Source of the DNA: Janthinobacterium saanense
Lineage (GTDB): Bacteria; Pseudomonadota; Gammaproteobacteria; Burkholderiales; Burkholderiaceae_D
Direction: 5' to 3'
Assembly: GCF_014200675.1 (NCBI RefSeq)
Contig: NZ_JACHCI010000033.1
Coordinates: 1-35,438 of the forward strand
DNA length: 35,438 nt
The position numbers were made by a program, and so were the translations under genes. Under the pieces are notes generated by a model, which had not been told where the DNA came from, did no database searches, and saw only the letters and a list, made by a program, of their open reading frames with translations. Below are positions 9,524-16,833 of this stretch, one piece after another; the first letter of the stretch is position 1, and every line of letters begins with the position of its first letter.

Positions 9524-10471
9524 ATGAGTATTCCCTCACGCTATCCTCGCCTGGCCAGGCTGGGTCCATTCTGGAAACAGATGCGCAGCGTCGTCGTCTG
9601 CTCCGTCACCGAATGGCTGGAACACCGTGCCTCAAGCAAGGGCGCCGCCCTCGCCTATTACACCCTGTTTTCCGTCGCCCCCATCCTGGTGCTGGTGATC
9701 GCCATCGCCGGCTTTTTCTATGGCCAGGCGGCCGCGCGCGGCGAACTGATGGAACAACTGCAGGGCTTGCTGGGCAAACAGGGAGCGGAAGCGATACAGC
9801 TGGTGCTGGCCGGCGCGCAAAGCCACGAACAGGGGCGTATCGCCACCCTGATTGCGGGCGGCTTGCTGCTGTTTGGCGCGACCAGCGTGTTTGCGGAATT
9901 AAAGGCCAGCCTCGATGAAATCTGGCAAGTGCCGCCCCTGAAAGAGGCAGGCGCCTGGGACATGCTGCGCACGCGGCTGCTGTCGTTCGGCCTGGTGCTG
10001 GTGCTGGCGTTTCTGTTGATGGTGTCGCTGGTGGTCAGCGCCGCCATGGCGATTTTGCAAAATTTCTGGGAAGGCGTATGGAAAGACGCCGCCGTCCTGT
10101 TTAGCATACTATCGAACCTGATCGGCTTTGGCGTCATCGCCTGCCTGTTTGCGGTCATCTACAAGATGCTGCCCCGGGTACGCCTGTCCTGGCGCGACGT
10201 GATGATAGGCGCGCTGGGCACGGCCTTCATGTTTTCTCTGGGTAAGTACGCAATCGGCGTGTATATCGGCAACAGCGGCGTGGCCAGCAGCTATGGCGCA
10301 GCCGGCTCGCTGGTCGCCCTGCTGCTGTGGGTATATTACTCGGCGCAAATATTCTTCCTGGGCGCAGAATTCACCCGCCAGTTCACCTTGCAGCTGGGCA
10401 GCATGAAAGACATGGAAAAAACAGAGGATGGGGATGTGGTGGTAAAAATTCTGAAACAGCACCAGTCGTAG
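9524..10471 (+). CDS. YihY/BrkB family inner membrane protein
   Basis: A 315-aa polytopic membrane protein of the YihY/virulence factor BrkB family (UPF0761, once mislabelled ribonuclease BN). The conserved N-terminal segment GAALAYYTLFSVAPI starts near residue 43 and opens the first of about six membrane helices. The central helices around 150-250 and the segment AAGSLVALLLWVYYSAQIFFLGAEF near the C-terminus are typical of the family. The function is unresolved; transport or envelope integrity has been suggested. The frame is open back to 9467, but that would place the ompA terminator inside the gene, so I use ATG at 9524 (weak GAAAG RBS). It ends 10 bases before the convergent permease gene. 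Confidence 0.9.
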   Translation: MSIPSRYPRLARLGPFWKQMRSVVVCSVTEWLEHRASSKGAALAYYTLFSVAPILVLVIAIAGFFYGQAAARGELMEQLQGLLGKQGAEAIQLVLAGAQSHEQGRIATLIAGGLLLFGATSVFAELKASLDEIWQVPPLKEAGAWDMLRTRLLSFGLVLVLAFLLMVSLVVSAAMAILQNFWEGVWKDAAVLFSILSNLIGFGVIACLFAVIYKMLPRVRLSWRDVMIGALGTAFMFSLGKYAIGVYIGNSGVASSYGAAGSLVALLLWVYYSAQIFFLGAEFTRQFTLQLGSMKDMEKTEDGDVVVKILKQHQS

Positions 10472-10481
10472 GCAACAGGAT

Positions 10482-11660
10482 TTATTCGCCGAGTAACTCG
10501 GCGATAACTTCCATGCCTTGCACCCGCTCGGCCACGACCTTGACGATAACGATGATGGGCACGCCCAGCAGCAAGCCCCACACGCCCCACAACCAGCCCC
10601 AGAACAGCAGGCTGATGAAGACTGCCGTGGGGTTCATGCGGGCGATGCGGCCCGTCATCCAGGTCGTCACAAAAGTGCCGACCAGGGTGGCGATGCCCAT
10701 CGAGGTGGCCGTCACCAGCAAGACCATTTCCAGCGATTCGAATTGCAAAAAGGCGACCAGCCCGGTGGCCAGGGTGATCAGCAGCGGGCCGAAATACGGC
10801 ATGATGTGCAGCAAGCCCGCCACGATGGCCCAGGCGCCCGCGTTTTCCAGGCCGATCAGGCGCAGGGCGATCCACATCAGCAGCGCCAGCAAGCCATTTG
10901 TCACCAGCAGCATGAACATATAGTTCTGGATCGAGGTATTGATATCTTCGAGGATATGCACCGTCACCTTCTTGCGGCTCAGCGACGGTCCCGTCAGCTT
11001 GACCAGCTTGCGCTTGAAGGTATCGCCCGATAGCAACAGGAAAAAGACCAGGAAGATCACCATGGTGGCCTGGCTCAAAAAGCCCACCAGGCCCAGCGAC
11101 CCGGCCCAGACCCAGTCCATGACCTTGAAATTGGGCGTATCGGGTTTATTGGCGGCACGGCGCGCCTCGGCGCCGGCCGCTACCTGTTCGATTTCATTGG
11201 CCACAGCCTGCACTTTTTGCAAGGTGCTTTCCTTGCCGCCCGTGCTGGTGGCAATCAGACGGGCCAGCTTGTGCGTGGCGGCCGGCATTTCTTCGACGAT
11301 GGATTCAAACTCGCCTTGCACGCGCTCCATCATGACCAGCGAGCCAAACAGGATCAGTCCGGTGATGACAGTGGCGCCGACGATACGGCGGATGCGGATT
11401 TTTTCCAGCCAGGCGACGAGGGGGTTGAGGGTGTAAGCGATGAAGATCGCAAAGACGACGGGAATCAGGAACTTCTGCGCCCATTGCAGGGCAAACACAA
11501 AACAGACGGTGGCGATAATGCCCAGCGCCACGCCGCGCGCATTGACATGCAGTGGGAATTGCAACGCTGGCTGCAGCGGCTCTGCGGCAACGCTGGCGGT
11601 TTGTTGCGTCGGCTCAAGCCCGGCCGGCTCTGTATTGCTCTCGGCTGGCTGAGTTTCCAT
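10482..11660 (-). CDS. AI-2E family transporter (PerM/TqsA-like permease)
   Basis: A 392-aa inner membrane protein of the AI-2E transporter (PF01594) family. The first 45 or so residues are a soluble Glu/Pro/Gln/Thr-rich tail; hydrophobic helices then occur near 47-110, a soluble central region around 115-190, and further helices from about 195 onward, ending with the family-typical block GWLWGVWGLLLGVPIIVIVKVVAE. Members have been linked to export of autoinducer-2 or small ions; the substrate cannot be read from sequence. It faces the YihY gene tail to tail with a 10-base gap. A 7-bp palindrome (10487-10503) spans its last codons. Confidence 0.88.
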   Translation of the reverse strand: METQPAESNTEPAGLEPTQQTASVAAEPLQPALQFPLHVNARGVALGIIATVCFVFALQWAQKFLIPVVFAIFIAYTLNPLVAWLEKIRIRRIVGATVITGLILFGSLVMMERVQGEFESIVEEMPAATHKLARLIATSTGGKESTLQKVQAVANEIEQVAAGAEARRAANKPDTPNFKVMDWVWAGSLGLVGFLSQATMVIFLVFFLLLSGDTFKRKLVKLTGPSLSRKKVTVHILEDINTSIQNYMFMLLVTNGLLALLMWIALRLIGLENAGAWAIVAGLLHIMPYFGPLLITLATGLVAFLQFESLEMVLLVTATSMGIATLVGTFVTTWMTGRIARMNPTAVFISLLFWGWLWGVWGLLLGVPIIVIVKVVAERVQGMEVIAELLGE

Positions 11661-11702
11661 GCTGGATTTTTCCGCTTTTTCCGCTGAGGTAGAGAACCGG
11701 CC

Positions 11703-11730
11703 GCAGCACCTGCGTGTTGCCAGGTGCTGC
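11703..11730 (-). terminator. Hairpin after the BON lipoprotein gene (possible terminator)
   Basis: Perfect 10-bp stem GCAGCACCTG / CAGGTGCTGC with an 8-base loop, placed 14 bases beyond the BON gene stop and upstream of the permease gene on the same strand. No T-run follows, so it may be a weak terminator, an mRNA-stabilising hairpin or part of the permease leader. Confidence 0.5.
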
Positions 11731-11743
11731 GCAAGTCAGATAA

Positions 11744-12055
11744 TTACTTGATGCGGATATCGTTCTTGACCGATTTCACGCCCTTCACGCCACGGGCGAT
11801 GTCGCCCGCCTTGGCAACGGACTCCGGATTGGCCACGAAGCCGCTCAGCTGTACCACGCCCTTGAAGGTTTCAACGTTGATTTCCGTCGATTTCAGGGTA
11901 GGTTCATTGAAGATGCTGGCCTTGACCTTGGTCGTCAGTACGGAGTCATCAACGTATTCGCCCGTGCCTTCCTTGGTCGGGGTCGATGCGCAGCCAGCAA
12001 CGGCGAACAGGGAAGCGACGAAGAGACCGGTGGCGATGGATTTGGTGAATTTCAT
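11744..12055 (-). CDS. BON-domain lipoprotein
   Basis: A 103-aa lipoprotein. The signal peptide ends in a lipobox at FAVAGC, making Cys22 the lipidated residue. One BON domain occupies about residues 35-103, with the pattern DDSVLTTKVKASI, GVVQLSGFV and VKGVKSVKNDI. BON domains bind phospholipid surfaces, and family members (OsmY/DolP-like) are induced by osmotic or envelope stress and help keep the outer membrane intact. The start is ATG at 12055, with AAAGGA upstream; the frame extends further 5' without an RBS. It probably has its own promoter in the 120-base gap to the upstream gene. No TGTACG-type operator is seen there. Confidence 0.9.
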   Translation of the reverse strand: MKFTKSIATGLFVASLFAVAGCASTPTKEGTGEYVDDSVLTTKVKASIFNEPTLKSTEINVETFKGVVQLSGFVANPESVAKAGDIARGVKGVKSVKNDIRIK

Positions 12056-12176
12056 GATTTTTTTCCTTTTGAATGGACAATTAACGATCAAACAACATGC
12101 TCAAACGAGCTTTTGATACAGCTTTTCATACTGCTACACATACCAGCCGCTTCCTGGCGCCCTGACCCTCCGGGCA

Positions 12177-12734
12177 TCATTCGTCGAACTGGATTTTTGC
12201 AGCCTTGATACAGTCATCCCTGGCTGCGCCGGCTAATGCATCGCATTTTTCTGCTGCGACCTTGTACTCGGCTTTTCTTTTTGCTTCACGCGCATCGCTG
12301 CGCGCTTCGATGACCTTCTTGTCTGCCTTGGCGTCGGCCAGGGCTGCAACCTTGGTGGACTTGGCCAGCTTGACGCAGACGTCCTTGTCGTTACCCGTCA
12401 AACTGCCGCAACGGGCCAGGTCGACATCGTAGTTTGCGTCGGCAATCTTGATGCGGGCCCTGGTATAGGCACGCAAGGTATTCGTGTATTGCGCCTGGGC
12501 TACTGCTTCATCGTAGGCACGCACGGCCTTCGCTTCGGCGACACAGACATCTTTGGGATTGCCGGTGATGCCATCGCACTGGGCACGCGTCGTCTTGTAT
12601 TTGGCGGCAGCCTGTTCATTTGCCGATTGGTAGAGGGCCTTCGCCTCGGTGCTGGCAGCGGCAGCCTGGCCACCCCAGCTGGCGCAGACCAGGCTAACGA
12701 GCGCGGCTGCGATGATTCTGCTTTTTTGCTGCAT
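12177..12734 (-). CDS. Unrecognised periplasmic protein with three C-x10-C modules
   Basis: A 185-aa exported protein that I do not recognise as a named family. The signal peptide (about residues 1-27) ends QAAA-AS. The mature part consists of three similar modules about 55 residues apart, each a charged Ala/Lys-rich helix followed by a cysteine pair with ten residues between: Cys53-Cys64, Cys109-Cys120 and Cys164-Cys175. The loop between the cysteines reads like D-G-I-T-G-N-P-K-D-V. An even cysteine number in the periplasm suggests three intramodule disulfides. The start ATG at 12734 follows AGGGAG with six bases between. A perfect TGTACG-N4-CGTACA operator lies 85 bases upstream, shared in type with the small envelope genes at 13001 and 20605-22929, so a stress-related envelope role is likely but unproven. 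Confidence 0.82.
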   Translation of the reverse strand: MQQKSRIIAAALVSLVCASWGGQAAAASTEAKALYQSANEQAAAKYKTTRAQCDGITGNPKDVCVAEAKAVRAYDEAVAQAQYTNTLRAYTRARIKIADANYDVDLARCGSLTGNDKDVCVKLAKSTKVAALADAKADKKVIEARSDAREAKRKAEYKVAAEKCDALAGAARDDCIKAAKIQFDE

Positions 12735-12791
12735 GGACAACTCCCTGACAAAATCTTGATTTTTCTTGCCTGCCTGCTTGGCATGACTACC

Positions 12792-12834
12792 GTTTTACGT
12801 GGATAGCGCACCGCCTTCTGTACGCTGCCGTACA
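12792..12834 (-). promoter_or_regulatory. Crp/Fnr-type operator plus -10 element for the C-x10-C protein gene
   Basis: A perfect dyad TGTACG-N4-CGTACA at 12819-12834, centred at -41.5 relative to a predicted start near 12785. Read on the minus strand, 21 bases separate it from the hexamer TAAAAC (12797-12792). The predicted leader is about 51 bases. Confidence 0.72.
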
Positions 12835-12924
12835 CAAGCATACTTATTGTGAAACAGTCAGGAAATTTGTCGTTAATCGCGCACAAGCACAGTGTCCAGC
12901 CCTGGTAGCAGCGAGAAATAAGTA

Positions 12925-12967
12925 CGTGCGGCAGCGTACAGACCCGGCATGGCGCCGTGTCTAAGAT
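12925..12967 (+). promoter_or_regulatory. Crp/Fnr-type operator plus -10 element for the SlyB-like/DUF3309 operon
   Basis: Dyad CGTGCG-GCAG-CGTACA at 12925-12940. The half nearest the promoter is perfect; the distal half has two changes from TGTACG. Exactly 21 bases further lies TAAGAT (12962-12967), giving a start near 12974 and a 27-base leader. Read toward their genes, this and the neighbouring divergent site share 16 of 18 bases. Confidence 0.72.
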
Positions 12968-13000
12968 GGACTCACACTTACACCACGTCAGGAGAATAAA

Positions 13001-13438
13001 ATGAAAACCAATGCCACCTTGGCTGCACTGATGCTCGCCGCCACCGCCGTACTGAGCGGTTGCGCCAATACTGGTCCATCGCAAAACTATTCCACGCCCC
13101 AGGGCGACTATTCCAGCTACGGCACCATCGATACCATCCAGGTAATACAGGGCGGCGGCGGTAGCAGCGGCGCAGGCGCCATCGTCGGCGGTATTGCAGG
13201 CGCGTTGCTGGGCAACACCATCGGCTCAGGTGGCGGCCGCACGGCAGCCACCGTCGCAGGCGCCGTCGCAGGCGGCGTGGTCGGCAACCAGGTTGAAAAC
13301 CGCCAGCAATCAGGCTTGAACTACCAGATCAGCGTCCGCCTGGACAATGGCGAATACCGCACCATCGTGCAGGACAATGCGAATAATTTACAGCCCGGCA
13401 ACCGCGTGCGCATCGTCGATGGCCGCGTCTACCGTTAA
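13001..13438 (+). CDS. Glycine-zipper 2TM lipoprotein (SlyB/17-kDa antigen-like)
   Basis: A 145-aa outer membrane lipoprotein. The lipobox is LSGC, with Cys21 lipidated. A Ser/Tyr/Gln/Gly linker follows, then the glycine-zipper double-helix segment (about 56-102) with repeated GxxxG steps such as GAIVGGIAGALLGNTIG and AGAVAGGVVGNQVE. The C-terminal beta-like tail (about 108-145) matches the SlyB/Rickettsia 17-kDa tail (ISVRLDNGEYRTIVQD, GNRVRIVDGRVYR). Such proteins stabilise the outer membrane under envelope stress. The RBS AGGAG is six bases before ATG. A DUF3309 miniprotein follows 41 bases downstream, with a shared terminator, so the two form an operon driven by the operator at 12925-12940. 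Confidence 0.92.
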   Translation: MKTNATLAALMLAATAVLSGCANTGPSQNYSTPQGDYSSYGTIDTIQVIQGGGGSSGAGAIVGGIAGALLGNTIGSGGGRTAATVAGAVAGGVVGNQVENRQQSGLNYQISVRLDNGEYRTIVQDNANNLQPGNRVRIVDGRVYR

Positions 13439-13479
13439 TCATCTCAATGAACAATAATCAACAATAACAAGGAGATACC

Positions 13480-13632
13480 ATGGGCACCATCATTCTGATT
13501 ATCCTGATCCTGGCCTTGGTTGGCGTGCTGCCCACCTGGCCGCATAGCCGCAACTGGGGCTACGGCCCCAGCGGTGTGGCGGGGCTAATCGTCGTCATCC
13601 TGATCTTGCTGCTACTGACGGGCAGGCTGTAA
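13480..13632 (+). CDS. DUF3309 small membrane protein
   Basis: A 50-aa protein with two hydrophobic helices (about 3-17 and 33-47) joined by the conserved polar turn PTWPHSRNWGYGPSG, which is the signature of DUF3309. The RBS AAGGAG lies six bases before the ATG. These miniproteins are widespread in proteobacteria, and their role is unknown; they are often found among stress-induced genes. It is cotranscribed with the upstream glycine-zipper lipoprotein and ends at a strong terminator. Confidence 0.88.
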   Translation: MGTIILIILILALVGVLPTWPHSRNWGYGPSGVAGLIVVILILLLLTGRL

Positions 13633-13657
13633 AAAAAGGCGCTACGGCGCCTTTTTT
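13632..13657. terminator. Bidirectional rho-independent terminator
   Basis: Stem AAAAAAGGCGC / GCGCCTTTTTT around a TACG loop, so there is a T-run on both strands. It separates the plus-strand DUF3309 operon from the convergent patatin gene, and uses the same C-UACG-G loop type as the ompA terminator. Confidence 0.9.
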
Positions 13658-13678
13658 ATCGTCTTGATCCAAAGCGTA

Positions 13679-14818
13679 CTAAGCCGCACGCTCATACGGC
13701 GGCAACTCATGCACGATGAGCGGCGTGTCTTGCGTGACAAATTCCAGCCAGCCGGCGGCCTTGATGGCGCGCAAGGCATCCTGGTAACCCTGCTCCCAGC
13801 GCCATTCGATGGACCCCTTGGAAAAATTGATGTCCTTGGCCGCCATATGCCAGTCGCGGCCCGCATAGGGCAGGCGCACGATGTGCATGGTACTGTCGCA
13901 GCCCAAGGCCACCAGTTCTTCCGTTTGGCGCCGGTTATGCGCCGTATCGGGCAATTTGGAATACAGTTCGCGCAATTTGTGCTGCAAGGTATGCGTGTTG
14001 ACGTAGTCCTCGATATGGCGTTTGGAACGCGAGGCAAAGGTCACATCCTTTTGCCGCGTCTGCACTTCGTCCAGGGTGGTCGGTTCCGGCCCCTCCGAAC
14101 TCCACAAGTCCACCATGAAGACCAGGGTATCGACGTGGGGCGTGTCGTCGAGCACGGTTTCCAGCGGGGTATTTGAATACAGGCCGCCATCCCAATACAG
14201 GTCGCCATCGACGCGCACGCCGGCAAAACCGGGCGGCAAGGCGCCGCTGGCGCGGATATGGTCGGCCGTCAGGGCTTGCTGCTGGCTGTCAAAACTGGTC
14301 AGGCTGCCACATTTGACGCGCAGCGCATTGACGGTCAATCGCATGCCGCCGGGCTGGTTCAGGTAATCGAAGTCGACCAGTTCATTCAAGGTGCTGGCCA
14401 GTTCGCTGGTATCGTAAAAGCTGGCTTGCTCGGGTTCGACGCTGATCCCCGCTGGAAACAGGCTGAAATTGCGTGGCTTGAAAAAGCCGGGCACGCCACG
14501 CATGACGGTGTCCAGGGTAGCTAACCAGATATTCGAGCGGCGCTGCTGGTCGGTGACCAGGGTCATGTCGATGCTGTCGCGGTGCGAAATACGCTCCCAG
14601 AACTGCTTCAGGCGCACCAGCCGGTCTTCTTCCTTGTTGCCGGCCAGGATAGCGGCATTGATGGCGCCAATCGAGGTACCCACCACCCAGTCGGGTACCA
14701 AACCATGTTCGTGCAGCGCGTGATATACACCCGCCTGATACGCGCCCAAGGCGCCGCCGCCCTGCAGCACCAGCACAATGCGCAGGCGCGAAGGATTTAA
14801 AGGATTCATCGTCGTCAT
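13679..14818 (-). CDS. Patatin-like phospholipase (DUF3734 type)
   Basis: A serine lipid acyl hydrolase of about 379 aa. The patatin domain carries the oxyanion loop GGGALGAYQAG (20-30), the nucleophile elbow GTSIG with Ser49, and the catalytic aspartate in DGG at Asp210, so the Ser-Asp dyad is complete. The region after about residue 225, with SRSKRHIEDYVNTH and later GSIEWRWEQGYQDALRAI, matches the DUF3734 C-terminal domain found in bacterial patatins linked to phospholipid or polyhydroxyalkanoate metabolism. No signal peptide is seen, so it is likely cytoplasmic. The start is uncertain: ATG at 14818 follows a GGGG stretch; ATGs at 14836 and 14809 are alternatives. It ends against the DUF3309 terminator. 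Confidence 0.9.
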   Translation of the reverse strand: MTTMNPLNPSRLRIVLVLQGGGALGAYQAGVYHALHEHGLVPDWVVGTSIGAINAAILAGNKEEDRLVRLKQFWERISHRDSIDMTLVTDQQRRSNIWLATLDTVMRGVPGFFKPRNFSLFPAGISVEPEQASFYDTSELASTLNELVDFDYLNQPGGMRLTVNALRVKCGSLTSFDSQQQALTADHIRASGALPPGFAGVRVDGDLYWDGGLYSNTPLETVLDDTPHVDTLVFMVDLWSSEGPEPTTLDEVQTRQKDVTFASRSKRHIEDYVNTHTLQHKLRELYSKLPDTAHNRRQTEELVALGCDSTMHIVRLPYAGRDWHMAAKDINFSKGSIEWRWEQGYQDALRAIKAAGWLEFVTQDTPLIVHELPPYERAA

Positions 14819-14932
14819 CAAGATAGCCCCATCCATAGTCTGCGTGCGTGTATGCACCGTGAGCCATTGTAAGGGATAGTGCCATCGCGTGCCCGCACAC
14901 GCACCGAAGCCCGCCGGCATGTGCACAGGGCG

Positions 14933-14960
14933 AAAAAAAACGCCGTCGATGACGGCGTTT
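14933..14960 (-). terminator. Rho-independent terminator of the DUF883/YqjE-like operon
   Basis: Perfect 10-bp stem AAACGCCGTC / GACGGCGTTT with a GAT loop. On the minus strand it is followed by a run of eight T (14940-14933). It lies 17 bases past the stop at 14978. Confidence 0.9.
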
Positions 14961-14977
14961 CAGTCAGCATGCCTTGT

Positions 14978-15319
14978 TTAGCGCTGGCGCTTGCGGCGCA
15001 GCCAGCTGGTGGCCACGGCGGCGACCGTCACCAGCACCAGGGCTGGCTTGACCAGCTTCCTGCGGCCGATGAAGGACAGCGCCGTCAGCACATAGGGCAT
15101 CACGCCCTGCAAGCGCATGCCGCCCGGCACCAGCAAGGATTCGACACGGTGGCCGGCAAAACCGACCGCCGTTTCGACCACGCCTTGCAGCAGCGCATCG
15201 GGACGCAGGGCATAGCCTACATTGGCACGCGCATGCACGATGCCCACGCGATACAGCTCGCCCTGGGCAATCAATTGCTGCTTGCGTGCGGCTTGCGCCG
15301 CCAGTTTGTCTTCCGACAT
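14978..15319 (-). CDS. YqjK-like hypothetical protein, last gene of a YqjD/YqjE-like operon
   Basis: A 113-aa basic protein with a soluble N-terminal half (RKQQLIAQGELYRVGIVHARANV) and a hydrophobic stretch (about 90-105) just before a C-terminal RRKRQR tail. The arrangement after a DUF883 gene and a YqjE-like gene matches E. coli yqjD-yqjE-yqjK, although the sequence is only loosely similar. A role at the inner membrane with its two neighbours is inferred. It begins 62 bases after the yqjE-like stop and is closed by a strong terminator. Confidence 0.75.
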   Translation of the reverse strand: MSEDKLAAQAARKQQLIAQGELYRVGIVHARANVGYALRPDALLQGVVETAVGFAGHRVESLLVPGGMRLQGVMPYVLTALSFIGRRKLVKPALVLVTVAAVATSWLRRKRQR

Positions 15320-15381
15320 GAATTCTCCCAGTGAGCCAGCGCGGCAAACACGGGCAAACCCGTGCCAGCCGCGCCTGGCAA

Positions 15382-15768
15382 CTACATCAGCATGTCGCGA
15401 TCGGCCTTCAATTCCGCCATGGTGGCCGGCATGGAAAGCTTACCCTGACTCAGCATGGCCCGCGCATACAGGACCAGGGCGATGGCCAGCAGCACGAAGA
15501 CTGCTGTCATGATCAAGAGTATCTTCCAGCCTAGGCTATCCCAGGCAAGGAAGACGATCAGCACGCTGCCATAAGCGATGGCAAACAGGCCTGCCACCGT
15601 CGCCAGCGCGAAAATCACAATCAGTTGCAGCACATGATTGCGCACTTCCGACAGCTCGATGGTCGCCAGTTCCAGCCGCGACAACATCAGTCCGACCGCG
15701 TTCCTGGCCAGACCGGCGAATGAGGCGATCAATCCGGCCCCCTGGTGAGACGAAGCAGACTTGTCCAT
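15382..15768 (-). CDS. YqjE-like / phage holin superfamily membrane protein
   Basis: A 128-aa inner membrane protein with two hydrophobic segments (about 48-75 and 80-105) in the pattern of the YqjE/'phage holin family' (PF07332). Despite the family name nothing suggests a phage here. The start ATG at 15768 has AGGAG five bases upstream; the frame stays open further upstream into the DUF883 gene without an RBS. It lies 17 bases behind the DUF883 stop, so the two are cotranscribed. Confidence 0.87.
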   Translation of the reverse strand: MDKSASSHQGAGLIASFAGLARNAVGLMLSRLELATIELSEVRNHVLQLIVIFALATVAGLFAIAYGSVLIVFLAWDSLGWKILLIMTAVFVLLAIALVLYARAMLSQGKLSMPATMAELKADRDMLM

Positions 15769-15785
15769 ATCGCTCCTGTGATGGA

Positions 15786-16088
15786 TTACTTGCGGCCCAG
15801 GATGAAACCGACCAGTACGCCGACGCCAGCGGCAACGGCCACCGTGCGCCATGGGTTTTCTTTCACATAGCCATCGGCCTGGGCAGCAATCTGCTTGGTG
15901 GCGACGATGGCCGACGCCTGGGCTTCCTGCGCCTTGACCAAGGCGGCGTCCAGGGTTTTCATGCCGCGCACGCGTACTTCGTCGGCTTTTTCGCCCGTCA
16001 GTGCGGCGGCGGCGCTGAACAGCGCTTGCGCATCCTTGACCAGAGTCTTGACATCGTTATTGACGGTGGTGATATTGTTTTCCAACAT
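15786..16088 (-). CDS. DUF883 family protein (ElaB/YqjD-like, C-tail anchored)
   Basis: A 100-aa protein of the ElaB/YqjD family. A long amphipathic helical region (about 5-72, rich in Ala, Lys, Glu) precedes VKENPWRTVAVAAGVGVLVGFILGRK, the conserved C-terminal inner-membrane anchor. In E. coli, YqjD tethers ribosomes to the membrane in stationary phase and ElaB is stress-induced. The RBS GAGGAG lies upstream of the ATG. It leads the DUF883/YqjE/YqjK-like operon; the ferritin-like gene ends 88 bases upstream. Confidence 0.92.
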   Translation of the reverse strand: MLENNITTVNNDVKTLVKDAQALFSAAAALTGEKADEVRVRGMKTLDAALVKAQEAQASAIVATKQIAAQADGYVKENPWRTVAVAAGVGVLVGFILGRK

Positions 16089-16176
16089 GGTTTAACTCCT
16101 CAGCGGTGGATGAATGATTTTAATTTCTCAGTTTTAAGTTCTGACACTTAATTTGACTACGCTTGACTACAGCATG

Positions 16177-16713
16177 CTATTCCATCAGATCGCGCATGTC
16201 ATCGGCGTGCTCTTCTTCTACTGCCATGATCTTGATCAACAAATGCCGCGTGGTCGGGTCGCTATCGCCCAGTTTTACTATCATCTGGCGGTAAGACTCG
16301 ATCGCCACGCGCTCGGCGATCAGGTTGGCACGCACCATACTTTGCACGTCGTCAGAGTCATCATACTCGGCATGACTACGCGCGAGCAATGTTGCAGGAT
16401 TAAAATCCGGTTTTCCATTCAATTGCACGATGCGTTCGGCCAGCCAGTCGGCGTGTTCCTGCTCTTCCTGGGCATGTTCAAGGAACTCGGCCTTGATACT
16501 GCCATTGTCGCGGCCGCTAACGGTGTAGTAATGGCGTTTGTAGCGCGCGATGCACACCAGTTCGGTCGCCAGCGCGCCATTGAGCATGCTGATGATGTCC
16601 TGGCGATCGCCTTGATAACCGGCCGTGACGGCGCCGTCATCGAGATTCTTGGCGGCGGCGCGGATGGCGGCCGTATCGATACCTGCGGGGATGGCAACAG
16701 AGGTAGCACTCAT
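16177..16713 (-). CDS. Ferritin-like domain protein (bacterioferritin-type)
   Basis: A 178-aa four-helix-bundle protein of the ferritin-like superfamily. Metal ligands expected of a di-iron site are visible: Glu51 in helix A, an ExxH in helix B (Glu84-His87), Glu134 in helix C and an ExxH in helix D (Glu166-His169). The haem-binding Met of true bacterioferritin cannot be assigned with confidence. It likely oxidises and stores or detoxifies iron in the cytoplasm. The start ATG at 16713 follows AAAGGA; an open frame extends to 16758 without an RBS. It sits just upstream of the DUF883 operon on the same strand, which suggests a general-stress grouping. Confidence 0.85.
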   Translation of the reverse strand: MSATSVAIPAGIDTAAIRAAAKNLDDGAVTAGYQGDRQDIISMLNGALATELVCIARYKRHYYTVSGRDNGSIKAEFLEHAQEEQEHADWLAERIVQLNGKPDFNPATLLARSHAEYDDSDDVQSMVRANLIAERVAIESYRQMIVKLGDSDPTTRHLLIKIMAVEEEHADDMRDLME

Positions 16714-16833
16714 GATGATTCCTTTCTGAACTGATGATTGGGTATCCACCGGCCACAAACAAGAATGCAGCCGGTGCTGCCTTCAGGCGGGTCCGCTGCG
16801 GACCGCGCCCTCTTACTACGCGAAAGACTGCGC

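Noticed and set aside
10487..10503. Palindrome CGCCGAG-TAA-CTCGGCG between the YihY and AI-2E genes, as a terminator
   Set aside because: It overlaps the last codons of the AI-2E gene and has no T-run on either strand; may be incidental.
15382..15768. Prophage signal from the 'phage holin' family match
   Set aside because: The protein is YqjE-like in a conserved chromosomal operon, and no other phage genes are present.
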